Positions 40,310-49,888 of a stretch of DNA of 64,000 nt are shown here, in pieces. The translations under genes were made by a program, and so were the position numbers. Within the stretch, counting starts at the first letter, position 1. Every line of letters begins with the position of its first letter. The DNA is from an uncultured Burkholderiaceae bacterium (GTDB taxonomy: Bacteria; Pseudomonadota; Gammaproteobacteria; Burkholderiales; Burkholderiaceae), in contig CALMPB010000274.1 of assembly GCA_937871985.1 (NCBI GenBank), positions 66,520 to 130,519 on the forward strand, given 5' to 3'. The notes beneath the pieces are model-generated. The model ran no database searches. It was not told the origin of the DNA and was given only the letters and a program-made list of their open reading frames with translations.

Positions 40310-41197
40310 TTGAAATCCAGTCAGTCCGATCGTGGCGCCTTGCTGCTGATGGCCCTGATCGTTCTGATCTGGAGCTATACCTGGGTCGTCCTGAAATATC
40401 TTTCCGCCTACGTCAGTCCGTTCGACCTGGTGGTATGGCGCTACAGCTTCGGTTCGCTGTTCCTGTTCATCGTGCTGGCCGTGACCAAGCAGTCGCTTCG
40501 TTTTCCGCCTTTCTGGCCGACTGTGGGCATAGCGCTGTTCCAGACCGCCGCGTTTTCCTGCCTGGCGCAGCTCGCGCTGATCGTGGGCGGCACGGGGCAG
40601 GTCGTCATGCTTGTCTACACCATGCCTTTCTGGGTCGTGCTGCTGGCCTGGCCGCTGCTTCACGAGCGCCCCGGAGGCCGGCAGATATTCGGGTGCATCC
40701 TGGCCGGGCTGGGTCTGATCGCCGTCATTGCGCCGTGGGAGGGCCTGGGGGGAATCGGCAGTTCGATGCTGGCTTTGGCCGGAGGGCTGTGCTGGGGGCT
40801 GGGGACGATACTCAGCAAGCGGTTGTACCAGCGCCGCGCACCCAACGTGCTTGTCGTCACCGCGTGGCAAATGCTGCTTGGCGCCGTCATGACATCGCCC
40901 TTCATGTGGTGGGAGGCGCCAACCGCAACGCAATGGAGTTTCCCGGTGGTGCTGGGCATTGCCTATCTGGCCATCCTGGCCTCGGCCGCGGGCTGGGTGC
41001 TGTGGCTGCTGATCGTGCGCCGCGTAAGCGCCGTCATGGCGGGCATGTCTGGGCTGGCCATTCCCGTGCTGGTTATTTTCCTGGCGTGGGCGATGCTGGA
41101 TGAAAAGCCCAGCATCCTCGAGTTTGCGGGGATGGCCTTGATACTGGCCGGCCTGGTCGTGGTTAGCCTTTCGCAGTATCGGCGCGCCGGCCAATAA
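40310..41197 (+). CDS. EamA/DMT-family transporter
   Basis: A 295-residue drug/metabolite transporter with ten hydrophobic helices in two EamA repeats (first half with LIVLIWSYTWVVLKYLSAYVSPFDLVVWRYSFG; second half with GGLCWGLGTILSKRLYQRR). The substrate is unknown. The first possible start is TTG at 40310; ATG 40349 is an alternative but would remove part of the first segment. It probably belongs to the acs transcript. Its stop is directly followed by a terminator and then by the left copy of the 63-bp repeat. Confidence 0.85.
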   Translation: MKSSQSDRGALLLMALIVLIWSYTWVVLKYLSAYVSPFDLVVWRYSFGSLFLFIVLAVTKQSLRFPPFWPTVGIALFQTAAFSCLAQLALIVGGTGQVVMLVYTMPFWVVLLAWPLLHERPGGRQIFGCILAGLGLIAVIAPWEGLGGIGSSMLALAGGLCWGLGTILSKRLYQRRAPNVLVVTAWQMLLGAVMTSPFMWWEAPTATQWSFPVVLGIAYLAILASAAGWVLWLLIVRRVSAVMAGMSGLAIPVLVIFLAWAMLDEKPSILEFAGMALILAGLVVVSLSQYRRAGQ

Positions 41198-41198
41198 A

Positions 41199-41224
41199 AA
41201 AGCCGCCCCGTCGGGAACGGCTTT
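41199..41224. terminator. Terminator after the EamA gene
   Basis: AAAGCCG (41199-41205) pairs with CGGCTTT (41218-41224). The minus strand ends in a T-run, so it can also stop leftward transcripts. Layout and spacing to the adjacent repeat resemble the etfQO terminator at 51445-51473. Confidence 0.75.
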
Positions 41225-41244
41225 GGCCGTCGTGGGCAAGCGGC

Positions 41245-41307
41245 TACATGCCGTTGTAAACCGGCCCTTCGCCGCCTTGCGGCGCCACCCACACGATGTT
41301 TTGCGTG
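41245..41307. repeat. Left 63-bp direct repeat: fragment of the etfQO 3' end
   Basis: Identical, base for base and in the same orientation, to 51495-51557. On the minus strand it encodes the last 20 residues of ETF-ubiquinone oxidoreductase (TQNIVWVAPQGGEGPVYNGM), here ended by TAG instead of the TAA of the intact gene. Sequence on either side differs apart from the similar terminator. It marks the left border of the 10-kb hyu/ABC segment. Confidence 0.95.
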
Positions 41308-41709
41308 ACCTCCTTGCTGGAGCAGCCCAGCATCAGCCGCCAGGCATGAACGGCTGCCACGGCTATTGACGAATTCCATGTATGCAATGCGATGGCAGTC
41401 TGTCCGGCTCCGATTCGTCGCTCCTTTACCTTTGTCCCGATGATGTCGCAGGGCATTCCTACCCTGGTCGGATATTTGCAGTGGCGCCTTGCCTCTTCGT
41501 CCGTGTCGCGTCGGCGCACCTTTTTTCATGGTTTTCCCGATAGAAAGCCGTGGGCCCGAAAGCGCCTTCAGGGAATGTCGTGTGGCGACAATTCAATACA
41601 TTTTTTTTGATTGACTTTTGACGACCTTGTCCCTATTCTAAAAAAAGAGTAACGCCATTACCAATTACAGTTTCGGCACTACTTGCCGAAGGCATAGGAG
41701 ACAAAAATC
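41308..41709. other. 402-bp island-end region before hyuA
   Basis: No gene is supported. A minus-strand open frame continuous with the etfQO fragment (to 41519) has no resemblance to ETF-QO upstream of the repeat. The right part is AT-rich and carries the hyu promoter (41611-41639). No integrase or transposase fragment was recognised. Confidence 0.4.
41611..41639 (+). promoter_or_regulatory. Candidate promoter of the hyuAB-iclR operon
   Basis: TTGACT (41611-41616) and TATTCT (41634-41639) are 17 bp apart in AT-rich DNA about 70 bp before the hyuA GTG. An AGGAG ribosome site lies at 41696-41700. Confidence 0.6.
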
Positions 41710-43788
41710 GTGCTTTCACAACAGGCAGAGTCACGCATTGCTGCGGACGTCGGCGGTACCTTTACTGACATCGCAATTTTCGATGAAAGTTCGGGGAAGA
41801 TAAAACTGGGCAAGTGCTTGACGACGCCTTCGCATTTGATCGATGGCATCAACGACGGTGTGGAAAAGGCGGGGTCGAGCTTCGACCAGGCCAATCTGTT
41901 CCTGCATGGAACGACTACCGCGATCAATACTTTGCTCGAGCGTACCGGCGCTCGCACGGCCCTGGTGACGACGCATGGCTTTCGCGATATCTACGAGATC
42001 GGACGAATCAATCGCCCCGAGGCCTACAATCTGTTTTTCCGCAAGCACAAGCCGCTCATCGATCGTGAGCTTCGGTTTGAAGTGGATGAACGGCTTTATG
42101 GATCGGGCGAAGTCAAGCTGGATCTGTCGGAGGAAAACCTGGCCGAGATCGCCGGCCAGATCGAAGCCAAGGACGTCGATGCCCTGGCGATCATGTTCTT
42201 GCATTCCTATCGCAACGCCGACCATGAAGTGCGCGCAAAGCGTTATTTTCAAAAGCGCTTCCCCAACATGTACATCACCGCGTCGCACGAGCTGTCGCAG
42301 GAGTACAGGGAATACGAACGTACGTCCACCGTTGCCGCCAATGCTTATGTCGGCCCTCGAGTCAGCTCTTACCTGGCCGAGATAACACAGCATCTCGAAC
42401 AGAAGAAATTTGGTGGCGGCTTCCTCATCGTGCAGTCAACGGGCGGCCTGTACGACGTCGAAAGCGCCCAGAACGAATGCATCAGAATGCTGGAGTCCGG
42501 TCCTGCCGCTGGCGTGATCGGTACCCGTGAACTGTGCCGTTCCATGGGTGTGAGCGACGCGATCGCGTTCGACATGGGCGGCACGACGGCCAAGTCGGGC
42601 GTCATCCTTGACGGCAACGTGCTGATGACCTCGAACTCCATGATCGGTGGCTACGCGGAAGGCCTGCCGGTACAGATACCCATGATCGACATCCAGGAGG
42701 TGGGTACGGGGGGGGGCAGTATCGCCTATCTGACGCATGGTGACGCATTGCGTGTCGGACCGCAGAGCGCAAGCTCGGTGCCCGGCCCCGCCTGCTATGG
42801 ATTGGGCGGGGTAGAGCCTACCGTCACGGATGCCAATCTCATTCTTGGACGCCTGTCCGAAAGCCGCTTTCTGGGTGGAGACATGCGCCTGGATGCGGCC
42901 GCGGCCCGCCAGGCGATGGAAAACCGCATCAGCGGCAAGCTGGGTATGTCCGTCGAGGAAGCCGCCGAGGGTGTCATCCGTATTGCGGCCGTGACCATGT
43001 CGAATGTGGTTCAGCGCGTCACGACCGAGCGCGGGCTCGACGCGCGTGACTTCCCGATGGTGGCATTCGGCGGCGCAGGCCCTCTGCATGCCGTGCTGGT
43101 CGCCAAGGAACTGCAAATGCCCAGGGTGATCATTCCCAATGCGCCCGGGCATTTTTCGGCCTACGGCATGCTGGTGGCCGATTTGCGGCGCGACTATGTG
43201 CGTACACTCTTTACCTCATTGGATGCTCTGGATTTCGACGAAATCAACAAGCAGTACCGGACCATGGAAGAGGAGGGGCAGGATGAGATCAGGCGGGCTG
43301 CGGTAAAGGTCGGCGACATCCGCATCGAGCGCGGCCTGGACATGCGCTATGTTGGCCAGGAGCACGCGGTTTCGGTGGACATCCCGATGGAGGTGTTCGA
43401 GTCCAAGGACCTGGCTACCCTCAAGAGCCTGTTTGATGCCGTGCATCTGAAACGCTACGGTTACTGTTCCGACAACGAGAAGGCCGAGATCGTCAGCATC
43501 CGCACCTCGGTATCGGGCGACATGCCCAAGCCTGTTCTGGCCGATCTGCCCAAGGGCGAGGCCGACCCCGATGTCGCACCCACGATCAGCCCCGTCTACT
43601 TTACGTCCAAGGCCGGCTGGCAAGACGCACGTATTTATCAGCGCGAGAATCTCAAATGGGGGAACCGCATCGCGGGCCCGGCGCTGATCGAAGAATACGC
43701 TTCGACCACCGTGATTTTCCCCGGTGACGAACTGCACGTTGATAAATTTGGAAACCTGGTGATTGAGGTGGCAAACGATGAAAACTAA
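41710..43788 (+). CDS. hyuA: Hydantoinase/oxoprolinase family protein, subunit A
   Basis: A 692-residue HyuA-type protein of the ATP-dependent hydantoinase/5-oxoprolinase/acetone carboxylase family. The N-terminal domain has IAADVGGTFTDIAIFDESSG (phosphate loop of the ASKHA ATPase fold) and FLHGTTTAINTLLERTG. The main domain has SGPAAGVIGT, AFDMGGTTAKSG, DIQEVGTGGGSIAY, GPACYGLGG and FGGAGPLHAVLVAKEL. With subunit B it would hydrolyse or carboxylate a cyclic amide or ketone using ATP; the substrate cannot be told. The start is GTG behind AGGAGACAAAAATC. It overlaps hyuB by 11 bp. Confidence 0.9.
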   Translation: MLSQQAESRIAADVGGTFTDIAIFDESSGKIKLGKCLTTPSHLIDGINDGVEKAGSSFDQANLFLHGTTTAINTLLERTGARTALVTTHGFRDIYEIGRINRPEAYNLFFRKHKPLIDRELRFEVDERLYGSGEVKLDLSEENLAEIAGQIEAKDVDALAIMFLHSYRNADHEVRAKRYFQKRFPNMYITASHELSQEYREYERTSTVAANAYVGPRVSSYLAEITQHLEQKKFGGGFLIVQSTGGLYDVESAQNECIRMLESGPAAGVIGTRELCRSMGVSDAIAFDMGGTTAKSGVILDGNVLMTSNSMIGGYAEGLPVQIPMIDIQEVGTGGGSIAYLTHGDALRVGPQSASSVPGPACYGLGGVEPTVTDANLILGRLSESRFLGGDMRLDAAAARQAMENRISGKLGMSVEEAAEGVIRIAAVTMSNVVQRVTTERGLDARDFPMVAFGGAGPLHAVLVAKELQMPRVIIPNAPGHFSAYGMLVADLRRDYVRTLFTSLDALDFDEINKQYRTMEEEGQDEIRRAAVKVGDIRIERGLDMRYVGQEHAVSVDIPMEVFESKDLATLKSLFDAVHLKRYGYCSDNEKAEIVSIRTSVSGDMPKPVLADLPKGEADPDVAPTISPVYFTSKAGWQDARIYQRENLKWGNRIAGPALIEEYASTTVIFPGDELHVDKFGNLVIEVANDEN

Positions 43789-45736
43789 TACTCATAATTC
43801 AAGCACGACGTCCGTGGCGAAAGGTATGCGGCAGAACGCGGTGGTTACGGAAATCATCCGCAATGGCATGGTGGCGACGACCGAGGAGATGAAGTCCAAC
43901 CTCATGCGTACCGCCTACAACATGATCATTTACGAAGCGCTGGACTTCACTGTCGGGATATTCGATCGCGAAGGCAATACGGTTTCCATCGGCATCGGCC
44001 TTCCCATGTTCATCCGCGGCATGAGCAATACCGTCAAGCAGATGATTACGCAGTTCGGCTACGACGACATCGAGGAAGGCGACATTTTATTGACCAATGA
44101 TGCCTACATCACTGGTAGCCATTTGAATCACATGACCTTCGTCGTACCCATTTTTTTCGAAGACGAGGTGGTGGGGTTCTCCGCCTGCATGGCGCACTGG
44201 CAGGACATCGGCGGCACGCTGGACGGGATGACTTTCGATATTTATTCGGAAGGCCTGCAGATGCCCATCGTCAAGATCTATCGCAAGGGCGTCCCCAACG
44301 AGGATGTGTTCCGCATCATCGAAATGAATGTGCGCATCCCCGAGCGCGCCATGGGAGACCTGAAGGCGCAGATCGCCGCCGTCAAGACCGGCGAAAAGCG
44401 CATCCTGGCCATGTTGCACAAATATGGCAAGCTGGCCGTCGTGGGTGCCATCAACCAGATTTTTGATCAAAGCGATGCCGCATCCCGCGCCGTGCTCCGC
44501 GAGATGCCCGACGGCGAGTACCTTGCCGAGTCCTTCATGGATGACGACGGGGTGACCCTTGGTTCGCGCATTCCCATCCGGGTCAAGGTGGTGGTGAAGG
44601 GCGAGAACATGACCATCGACCTGTCGGAAGTCAGCGATCAGGTCAAGGGCTTCTACAATTCGGGCGAGTCGGCCGGCATTGCCGCCGCGCAGGTTGCGTT
44701 CAAATGCCTGGTGGCTTCCACCGAGCTGCCCATCAACGATGGCTGCTTTCGTGCCCTGACCGTCGTTCTGCCGGAAGGCAAGGTCGTCAATGCCACTCGG
44801 CCCGCGCCCATGCGCTGGTGGATGACGTTTCCGATGACTGTGGTGGACACCGTGTTCCGTGCGCTTGCCCCCGCCATTCCCTCCAAGGTGATTGCCGGGC
44901 ATCACGCCGATCTGTGCATCGCTTCCGTGCATGGAAGGCAGCCTCATGACAATAAGCTTTTTCTATATCTTGGCGGGCTGATCGGTGGCGGTTGGGGTGC
45001 AAAACATAACGAGGACGGCATGAATGCGACGATTGCCATCAATGACGGCGATACGCACAACGGTCCATCCGAACAGGTGGAAGCGAAATATCCGCTGCTG
45101 GTCGAGCGTTATTGCTTGCGCACCGACTCCGGCGGTGCCGGCACCAATCGGGGCGGGCTCGGAACCGAGCAGGTCATACGGGTTCTGTCCGAGATCATGT
45201 TCAACACGCAGATCGAGCGGGTCGAGTGCCGTCCATGGGGACTCTTCGGCGGCCTGTCTGCGATGGGCAACGAGGTCGCGTTACAGCGCAAGAATGGCGA
45301 GGAGACCGTCTACACAACCGGCAAGGTGTTTTCGCAGATGCTGGAAAAAGGCGAGGCATGGACCTTGAAGTCGGGCGGTGGCGGTGGCTTCGGCAAGCCC
45401 ACCGAGCGCGATATCGACAAAGTTCAGTATGACCTCGTCAACGGTTATGTTTCCACGGAGATGGCACGATCCCAATACGGTGTCGTATCCGACCCCGTGA
45501 GCAAGAAGGTGGATCGTGCCGCCACGGCGGAATTGCGCCGGTTCATGGATGAGAACGGCCTGCCTGTCGATCAGCCGTATACGCACGGCAAGAGGCAACT
45601 GAAAATCCTGGGTTCCAAAATGGGTCTGCCTTCTTGCAGCGCTTTCCACGTGTCGGAGGAGGTGAGGCTCAAGATCGAGGAATGGCAGGCGGAAGCGCGG
45701 GCCGAGGGCTTGCTGATGGATAGGTGCTGCAGCTGA
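43778..45736 (+). CDS. hyuB: Hydantoinase/oxoprolinase family protein, subunit B
   Basis: A 652-residue HyuB-type protein, partner of the previous gene. Family segments include LMRTAYNMIIYEALDFTVGIFD, GDILLTNDAYITGSHLNHMTF, FSACMAHWQDIGG (metal-binding His region), MNVRIPERAMGDLKAQIAA, LPINDGCFRALTV, GHHADLCIAS and GGGGGFGKPTERD. It is longer than many HyuB proteins (about 550-600) because of the C-terminal extension after the GGGGFG motif (about 130 residues). ATG 43778 follows GAGGTGGCAAACG. The stop overlaps the iclR start as TGATG, which makes hyuA-hyuB-iclR one coupled operon. Confidence 0.9.
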   Translation: MKTNTHNSSTTSVAKGMRQNAVVTEIIRNGMVATTEEMKSNLMRTAYNMIIYEALDFTVGIFDREGNTVSIGIGLPMFIRGMSNTVKQMITQFGYDDIEEGDILLTNDAYITGSHLNHMTFVVPIFFEDEVVGFSACMAHWQDIGGTLDGMTFDIYSEGLQMPIVKIYRKGVPNEDVFRIIEMNVRIPERAMGDLKAQIAAVKTGEKRILAMLHKYGKLAVVGAINQIFDQSDAASRAVLREMPDGEYLAESFMDDDGVTLGSRIPIRVKVVVKGENMTIDLSEVSDQVKGFYNSGESAGIAAAQVAFKCLVASTELPINDGCFRALTVVLPEGKVVNATRPAPMRWWMTFPMTVVDTVFRALAPAIPSKVIAGHHADLCIASVHGRQPHDNKLFLYLGGLIGGGWGAKHNEDGMNATIAINDGDTHNGPSEQVEAKYPLLVERYCLRTDSGGAGTNRGGLGTEQVIRVLSEIMFNTQIERVECRPWGLFGGLSAMGNEVALQRKNGEETVYTTGKVFSQMLEKGEAWTLKSGGGGGFGKPTERDIDKVQYDLVNGYVSTEMARSQYGVVSDPVSKKVDRAATAELRRFMDENGLPVDQPYTHGKRQLKILGSKMGLPSCSAFHVSEEVRLKIEEWQAEARAEGLLMDRCCS

Positions 45737-46632
45737 TGGCTACCCTAAATTCTTCCAAGAAAACACCTCGCGCGGCAGCGAGCAAAATTGTGGACAAGAC
45801 AGTGAAAGCCCAGAAGAAAAGCGCGAAGGTGGATCAGCAGCGGGTGACGGGCGGTGTGCTTTCAGTGCGCCGTAGTCTGGCGCTGCTTGAACTGATGTCG
45901 GAAGGCGAGGGGTTGTGGTCGCTTGCCGACATCGCCCGTCAACTGGACGTGAACAAGGCGATTGCACTCAGGTTGCTCGAAGAGTTGCTGTTGGCGAGTT
46001 TCGTGTATCGGGACGACCTGACAGGCAACTATACGCTGACCTATAAACTCAGCAACCTGGGTTTGAGGAAACTGGCGCAGACCCGCCTGCTGGACCAGTC
46101 CAGCGGCGTGCTGCGTGAACTCGCCAACACGACCGGCGAGCTGGTTCGTCTGGGTATCGTGGAGCCGGGTCCGAAGCTGACGTGGGTTCAGGCATTTGCC
46201 GGGGCTCGGCGTACCTTGCACATCGATCCCAATTACTCATTGGAAATACAGCTCAATACGCATGCCGCGGGCAAGGCATGGCTGTGTACGCTCGAGCCCG
46301 ACGAGGCCTGGAATCTCATGATGGCAGCCGGTGTGAAGCAATGCACGAAGTTCTCCAAGACCAAGCGCAGCGACATCGAAGCAGATCTGAAACTGGCGAG
46401 AGTCAGGGGGTTTTCTGATAGCCACGAAGAAAATGAGTTGGGAATTTCCGCCATTGCCGCGCCCATCATGGTTACGCTTGCCTCCGGCAAACGAGTCTGC
46501 GTCGGTGTCGTCAGTGTGGCGGCGCCCACGTCGAGATTGTCCGCCAAGGATCTCGAGGCGCTGGCTCCCGAACTGCTGGGCGGGGTTGCCAAGTTGGGCG
46601 CTATGTGGCCGATAGGTGAACATAAGCTGTGA
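45736..46632 (+). CDS. IclR-family transcriptional regulator
   Basis: A 298-residue IclR protein. After a 40-residue Lys/Ala-rich leader (KKTPRAAASK, KAQKKSAK) comes the winged helix (VLSVRRSLALLELMSEGEGLWSLADIARQLDVNKAIALRLL) and the effector-binding domain (LANTTGELVRLGIVEPG, HAAGKAWLC, GISAIAAPIM). The basic leader is unusual for the family and may add DNA contacts. Being inside the hyu operon it most likely controls hyuAB and the transporter in response to the substrate. An 11-bp palindrome TAGTC-A-GACTA at 46677-46687, between this gene and the transporter, is a possible operator. Confidence 0.87.
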   Translation: MATLNSSKKTPRAAASKIVDKTVKAQKKSAKVDQQRVTGGVLSVRRSLALLELMSEGEGLWSLADIARQLDVNKAIALRLLEELLLASFVYRDDLTGNYTLTYKLSNLGLRKLAQTRLLDQSSGVLRELANTTGELVRLGIVEPGPKLTWVQAFAGARRTLHIDPNYSLEIQLNTHAAGKAWLCTLEPDEAWNLMMAAGVKQCTKFSKTKRSDIEADLKLARVRGFSDSHEENELGISAIAAPIMVTLASGKRVCVGVVSVAAPTSRLSAKDLEALAPELLGGVAKLGAMWPIGEHKL

Positions 46633-46746
46633 CGAACAACTGATTTCCGGCCCTGGATGGCGCGACGACCGGTATGTAGTCAGACTATCTGGCCGGGTGT
46701 TGTAAAGTTTTTTTGCATCATAAAACCAAAATATTGGAGACAAAAA

Positions 46747-47955
46747 ATGAAGCGATGCGTTACATCTTTGGCCGCCAAATGGATGGTGGCCGGCTCTTTG
46801 GCCTTGAGTTCAGTGGGAGCAATGGCCGCTCCGTCCGGCGATCCTATCAAGATCGGCTTCATCACCGAACTGACCGGGCCCTGGGCTTTCTTCGGTGCCA
46901 GTTGCCTGGCGGGCCAGAAATTGGCGACCGACCAGATCAACAAGGCCGGCGGCGTGCTCAATCGCCCGCTGGAGTTCGTGGTGCAGGACAATCAGACCAA
47001 TGCCTCCCAGGCCCTGGCTGCAGCCCGCAATCTCGATATCAACGACAAAGTGGTTGCGATCAGCGGTCCGACGAGTTCGGACGTCGCGCTGGCGCTCTAT
47101 GGTTACGCTGAACAGCAGAAGCTGCCTTTCCTTGTTCCGGTGGCGGCATTTCCGCAATTGACCAAGCCTGGCACGCAATACACATTTCGCATTGAACCGG
47201 ATGCGGGGGGGTGGGGCTACGCTATTGCAAAATTCATCGAGCAACAAAAGCCGGGCGCCAAGGTTGCGCTGATGCATTCGGATGCGGCCTTGATGCGGGC
47301 GATCATGGCGGGCTTCCGTTATCAGGCTCCCAAATCCAAGCTGAAAATCGTGTCTGACATCCTGTTTCCCCAGGGCTCCAGCGATGCGACCGTGCAGGCG
47401 GCCCAGGTCGTCGCCACCAGCCCGGACTATGTCGTGGTGGTCGGCGCGGGGGCTTTCGACAATGTCCTGACCAACCAGTTGCTGGACCTGGGGATCAAGC
47501 CCGAGCAGATCATCCACCCCTATGGCATAACCACGCAGATCTTCGGGTGGGGCAGCCGCAGTGTTGGTTCCATTTACGGCAGTTTCTTCGACCAGGGCAT
47601 GGATTCGTTGACGCCCGAAGGCAAGGACTTCATTGCGCAGTTCGATGCGTCGGCGGGCCGGCCACCCGCGTACGTAGAAAATTTTTGCTATATCACCCCC
47701 TATATTTTCAAACAGGCGCTGGAAGCCGCGGGCAGCGACGACCGTGAAAAGTTGCGTGCGGCTTTATCGCACTTGAATACCAAGGAAATTACCAGCAGCG
47801 TTCCAATCGTATTCGACAAGAATGGCGCACGTAAAGAGTACATGTACTTCATGCAGATTCAGTCTGTCGATGGTAAGCGAAACTACAAGTCCAAGCAGCG
47901 CTTCTATATTGAATGGGATCCTGAAGTCATCCCCGTATACGACCTGGTCAAGTGA
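46747..47955 (+). CDS. Branched-chain-type ABC transporter substrate-binding protein
   Basis: A 402-residue periplasmic binding protein (LivJ/type 1 fold). The signal peptide is clear (KWMVAGSLALSSVGAMAAP, cleavage near residue 29). The mature start KIGFITELTGPWAFFGASCLAGQ and AISGPTSSDVALALYGY are typical. The ligand is unknown; these proteins bind amino acids, amides, aromatic acids and similar compounds. It is the first gene of a complete importer and is separated from iclR by 114 bp, so it may have its own promoter. GGAG lies 8 nt before ATG. Confidence 0.92.
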   Translation: MKRCVTSLAAKWMVAGSLALSSVGAMAAPSGDPIKIGFITELTGPWAFFGASCLAGQKLATDQINKAGGVLNRPLEFVVQDNQTNASQALAAARNLDINDKVVAISGPTSSDVALALYGYAEQQKLPFLVPVAAFPQLTKPGTQYTFRIEPDAGGWGYAIAKFIEQQKPGAKVALMHSDAALMRAIMAGFRYQAPKSKLKIVSDILFPQGSSDATVQAAQVVATSPDYVVVVGAGAFDNVLTNQLLDLGIKPEQIIHPYGITTQIFGWGSRSVGSIYGSFFDQGMDSLTPEGKDFIAQFDASAGRPPAYVENFCYITPYIFKQALEAAGSDDREKLRAALSHLNTKEITSSVPIVFDKNGARKEYMYFMQIQSVDGKRNYKSKQRFYIEWDPEVIPVYDLVK

Positions 47956-48035
47956 TTCGATGCTTGATGGCCCGTCTTCGGTCGGCGGACCTGCCGGCGG
48001 AAGACGGTCGTTGCGAATGGAACGAAGGCAATTGA

Positions 48036-48917
48036 ATGTCTAGTGCAAATCTTCTGATTCTTTTATCGACATTATCGACCGGCTTGATTATGGGCGCCAT
48101 TTTTTCTCTGGTTGCCGCCGGCGTGACGATCGTGTATGGCTGCGTCTGGCTGCCCAACGCCAGCAATGGCCAGTTTTTTCTCATCGCGGCCCTGCTGGCA
48201 TGGACGCTCACGTCCTCGATGGGCTGGGGCAGCCTGGCGGCTTCGATCGCGGTGATCGCGCTGGGGGTATTGCTGGCGATCGCTCTGGAGTGGTTGCTCA
48301 TCCGTCGCCTGTACGATGCGCCGCATAGAAACATGGCCTATTTTGTGATGACGCTGGGCATAACCCAGATCATGTCGGGAGTGTTCTCCCTGACTTACGC
48401 CAAATGGAGCGACCAGTTCTCGCTGCCCCCCATCATCTCGGGCATCACCATGATCGGGCCCATGCCCATACCGAACAACCGTCTGCTTGTCATGGCGGTA
48501 AGCCTGGTCGTACTGGGCCTGCTGTTTACCCTTCTGAGATACCACCCCTATGGCCGCGCCTTGCGCGCGGTTTTCCAGAACCGCGAGGCGGCTGCCTTGC
48601 GGGGGGTGAACGTCAAGGGCATTTACAAGCTCTCATTCGTGCTGGGCACCGCCATCATTTTCCTGGGAGGCTTGCTCTTCGCACTGGCTTATAGCTTCGA
48701 CCTGACCGTCGCCTGGACGATGTCGATCACTGCGTTCGCCATCATGATCATTGGTGGACCCGGCTCCGTGCTCGGCGCCCTGGTGGTGGGCATGGTATTT
48801 GGCTTTACACAAGCAATCGTCAGTATCTTCGCCAGCCCGACGGCGGCGACATTTTCATATCTCGGAGCCATGCTGATCATGCTGCTGTTCCGACCCAATG
48901 GGTTATTCAAACGATGA
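48036..48917 (+). CDS. ABC transporter permease (LivH type)
   Basis: A 293-residue inner-membrane permease with about eight hydrophobic helices. The LivH features SLVAAGVTIVYGCVWLPNASNGQFF at the N-terminus and YGRALRAVFQNREAAALRGVNVKGIYKLSF (EAA-like loop that contacts the ATPase) are visible. It forms the channel with the next gene; they overlap by ATGA. Confidence 0.9.
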   Translation: MSSANLLILLSTLSTGLIMGAIFSLVAAGVTIVYGCVWLPNASNGQFFLIAALLAWTLTSSMGWGSLAASIAVIALGVLLAIALEWLLIRRLYDAPHRNMAYFVMTLGITQIMSGVFSLTYAKWSDQFSLPPIISGITMIGPMPIPNNRLLVMAVSLVVLGLLFTLLRYHPYGRALRAVFQNREAAALRGVNVKGIYKLSFVLGTAIIFLGGLLFALAYSFDLTVAWTMSITAFAIMIIGGPGSVLGALVVGMVFGFTQAIVSIFASPTAATFSYLGAMLIMLLFRPNGLFKR

Positions 48918-49888
48918 CTAATCGCAATAAACTTGCCATCCTGGTGGTGACGCTGTGTGCGCTGGCTCTTCCCTTTCTGACGAACGACAATCGCTTTCTG
49001 GCCTTTGTCGTCGGGATGACCTTCATCAATATGTTGTGGGCCACCGGAATGAATCTGATGTACGGGTTCGTCGGGCTGATACCGCTGATGTTCGCCGGCA
49101 TCGCGGGCATTGCGGCCTATGCCATGGTCTATTTCACGCGCACGCTGGAATGGTCGTTCTGGCTGGCCATGCCCGTGGCGACGCTACTGGCGGCCATCGT
49201 CGGAGTGGCATTGGGGCTGCCCGCACTCAGGCTCAAGGGGTTCTATTTCGCATTGTGTTCGCTGGTCATCCAGTCGGTACTGACACTGGCCTTCATCTTT
49301 TTTCCGACATTCACCAACGGCGACACGGGGATCAATCAAATCCTGCCTCCCGACTGGTTCGGCGGGCTGTTGAGCTTGTCCAGCCTGGAGATCGTCATCG
49401 CCATTCTGGCCGTATCGGGTGTTTTACTGTGCGCCTGGCTGGTGCGTACCGATCTGGGGAAGCGCTTCATTGCGGTACGCGAGGACGACATTCTTGCCGA
49501 GAGCATCGGCATCAAGGTCGTAAGGACCAAGATCATCGGGTTTTTCATCGTGTCGGTGTATGCCGGAGTAGGGGGCTGCTTCTATGCCGCCTATACCGGC
49601 TTCATCTCGCCCCGCACATTCGACGTGCTGGTATCCCTGAATATCTGGCTATTCGTCGCTTTCGGAGGCAGGGGAACCATACTGGGTCCCATTATCGGCA
49701 CGGCCATTCTTGCTCCGCTTCCCTATCTGCTGCAGGACATTCAGGCCTTCAAGGAGATTATTTCGGGCACATTGATCATTGTCGTTGCACTGGCCATGCC
49801 GGCGGGGATCTACGGTGCCTACCTGGCGGCGCGGTCGCGTAAACCCAACCGCAGCATGGAAGCCAGGATGCAGGAGCAGCGAGTATGA
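48914..49888 (+). CDS. ABC transporter permease (LivM type)
   Basis: A 324-residue permease partner. LivM-type segments are MNLMYGFVGLIPLMFAGIAGIAAYA, GLPALRLKGFYFALCSLVI and the EAA-like loop LGKRFIAVREDDILAESIGIKVVRTKI. It ends in a basic tail (ARSRKPNRSMEARMQEQ). Starts and stops overlap both neighbours by ATGA, so subunits are made in step. Confidence 0.9.
   Translation: MTNRNKLAILVVTLCALALPFLTNDNRFLAFVVGMTFINMLWATGMNLMYGFVGLIPLMFAGIAGIAAYAMVYFTRTLEWSFWLAMPVATLLAAIVGVALGLPALRLKGFYFALCSLVIQSVLTLAFIFFPTFTNGDTGINQILPPDWFGGLLSLSSLEIVIAILAVSGVLLCAWLVRTDLGKRFIAVREDDILAESIGIKVVRTKIIGFFIVSVYAGVGGCFYAAYTGFISPRTFDVLVSLNIWLFVAFGGRGTILGPIIGTAILAPLPYLLQDIQAFKEIISGTLIIVVALAMPAGIYGAYLAARSRKPNRSMEARMQEQRV

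Noticed and set aside
41244..41519. 91-codon minus-strand open frame ending in the etfQO tail
   Set aside because: Only the last 20 codons match ETF-QO; the rest has no similarity to it, so it is treated as repeat plus chance open frame rather than a gene.
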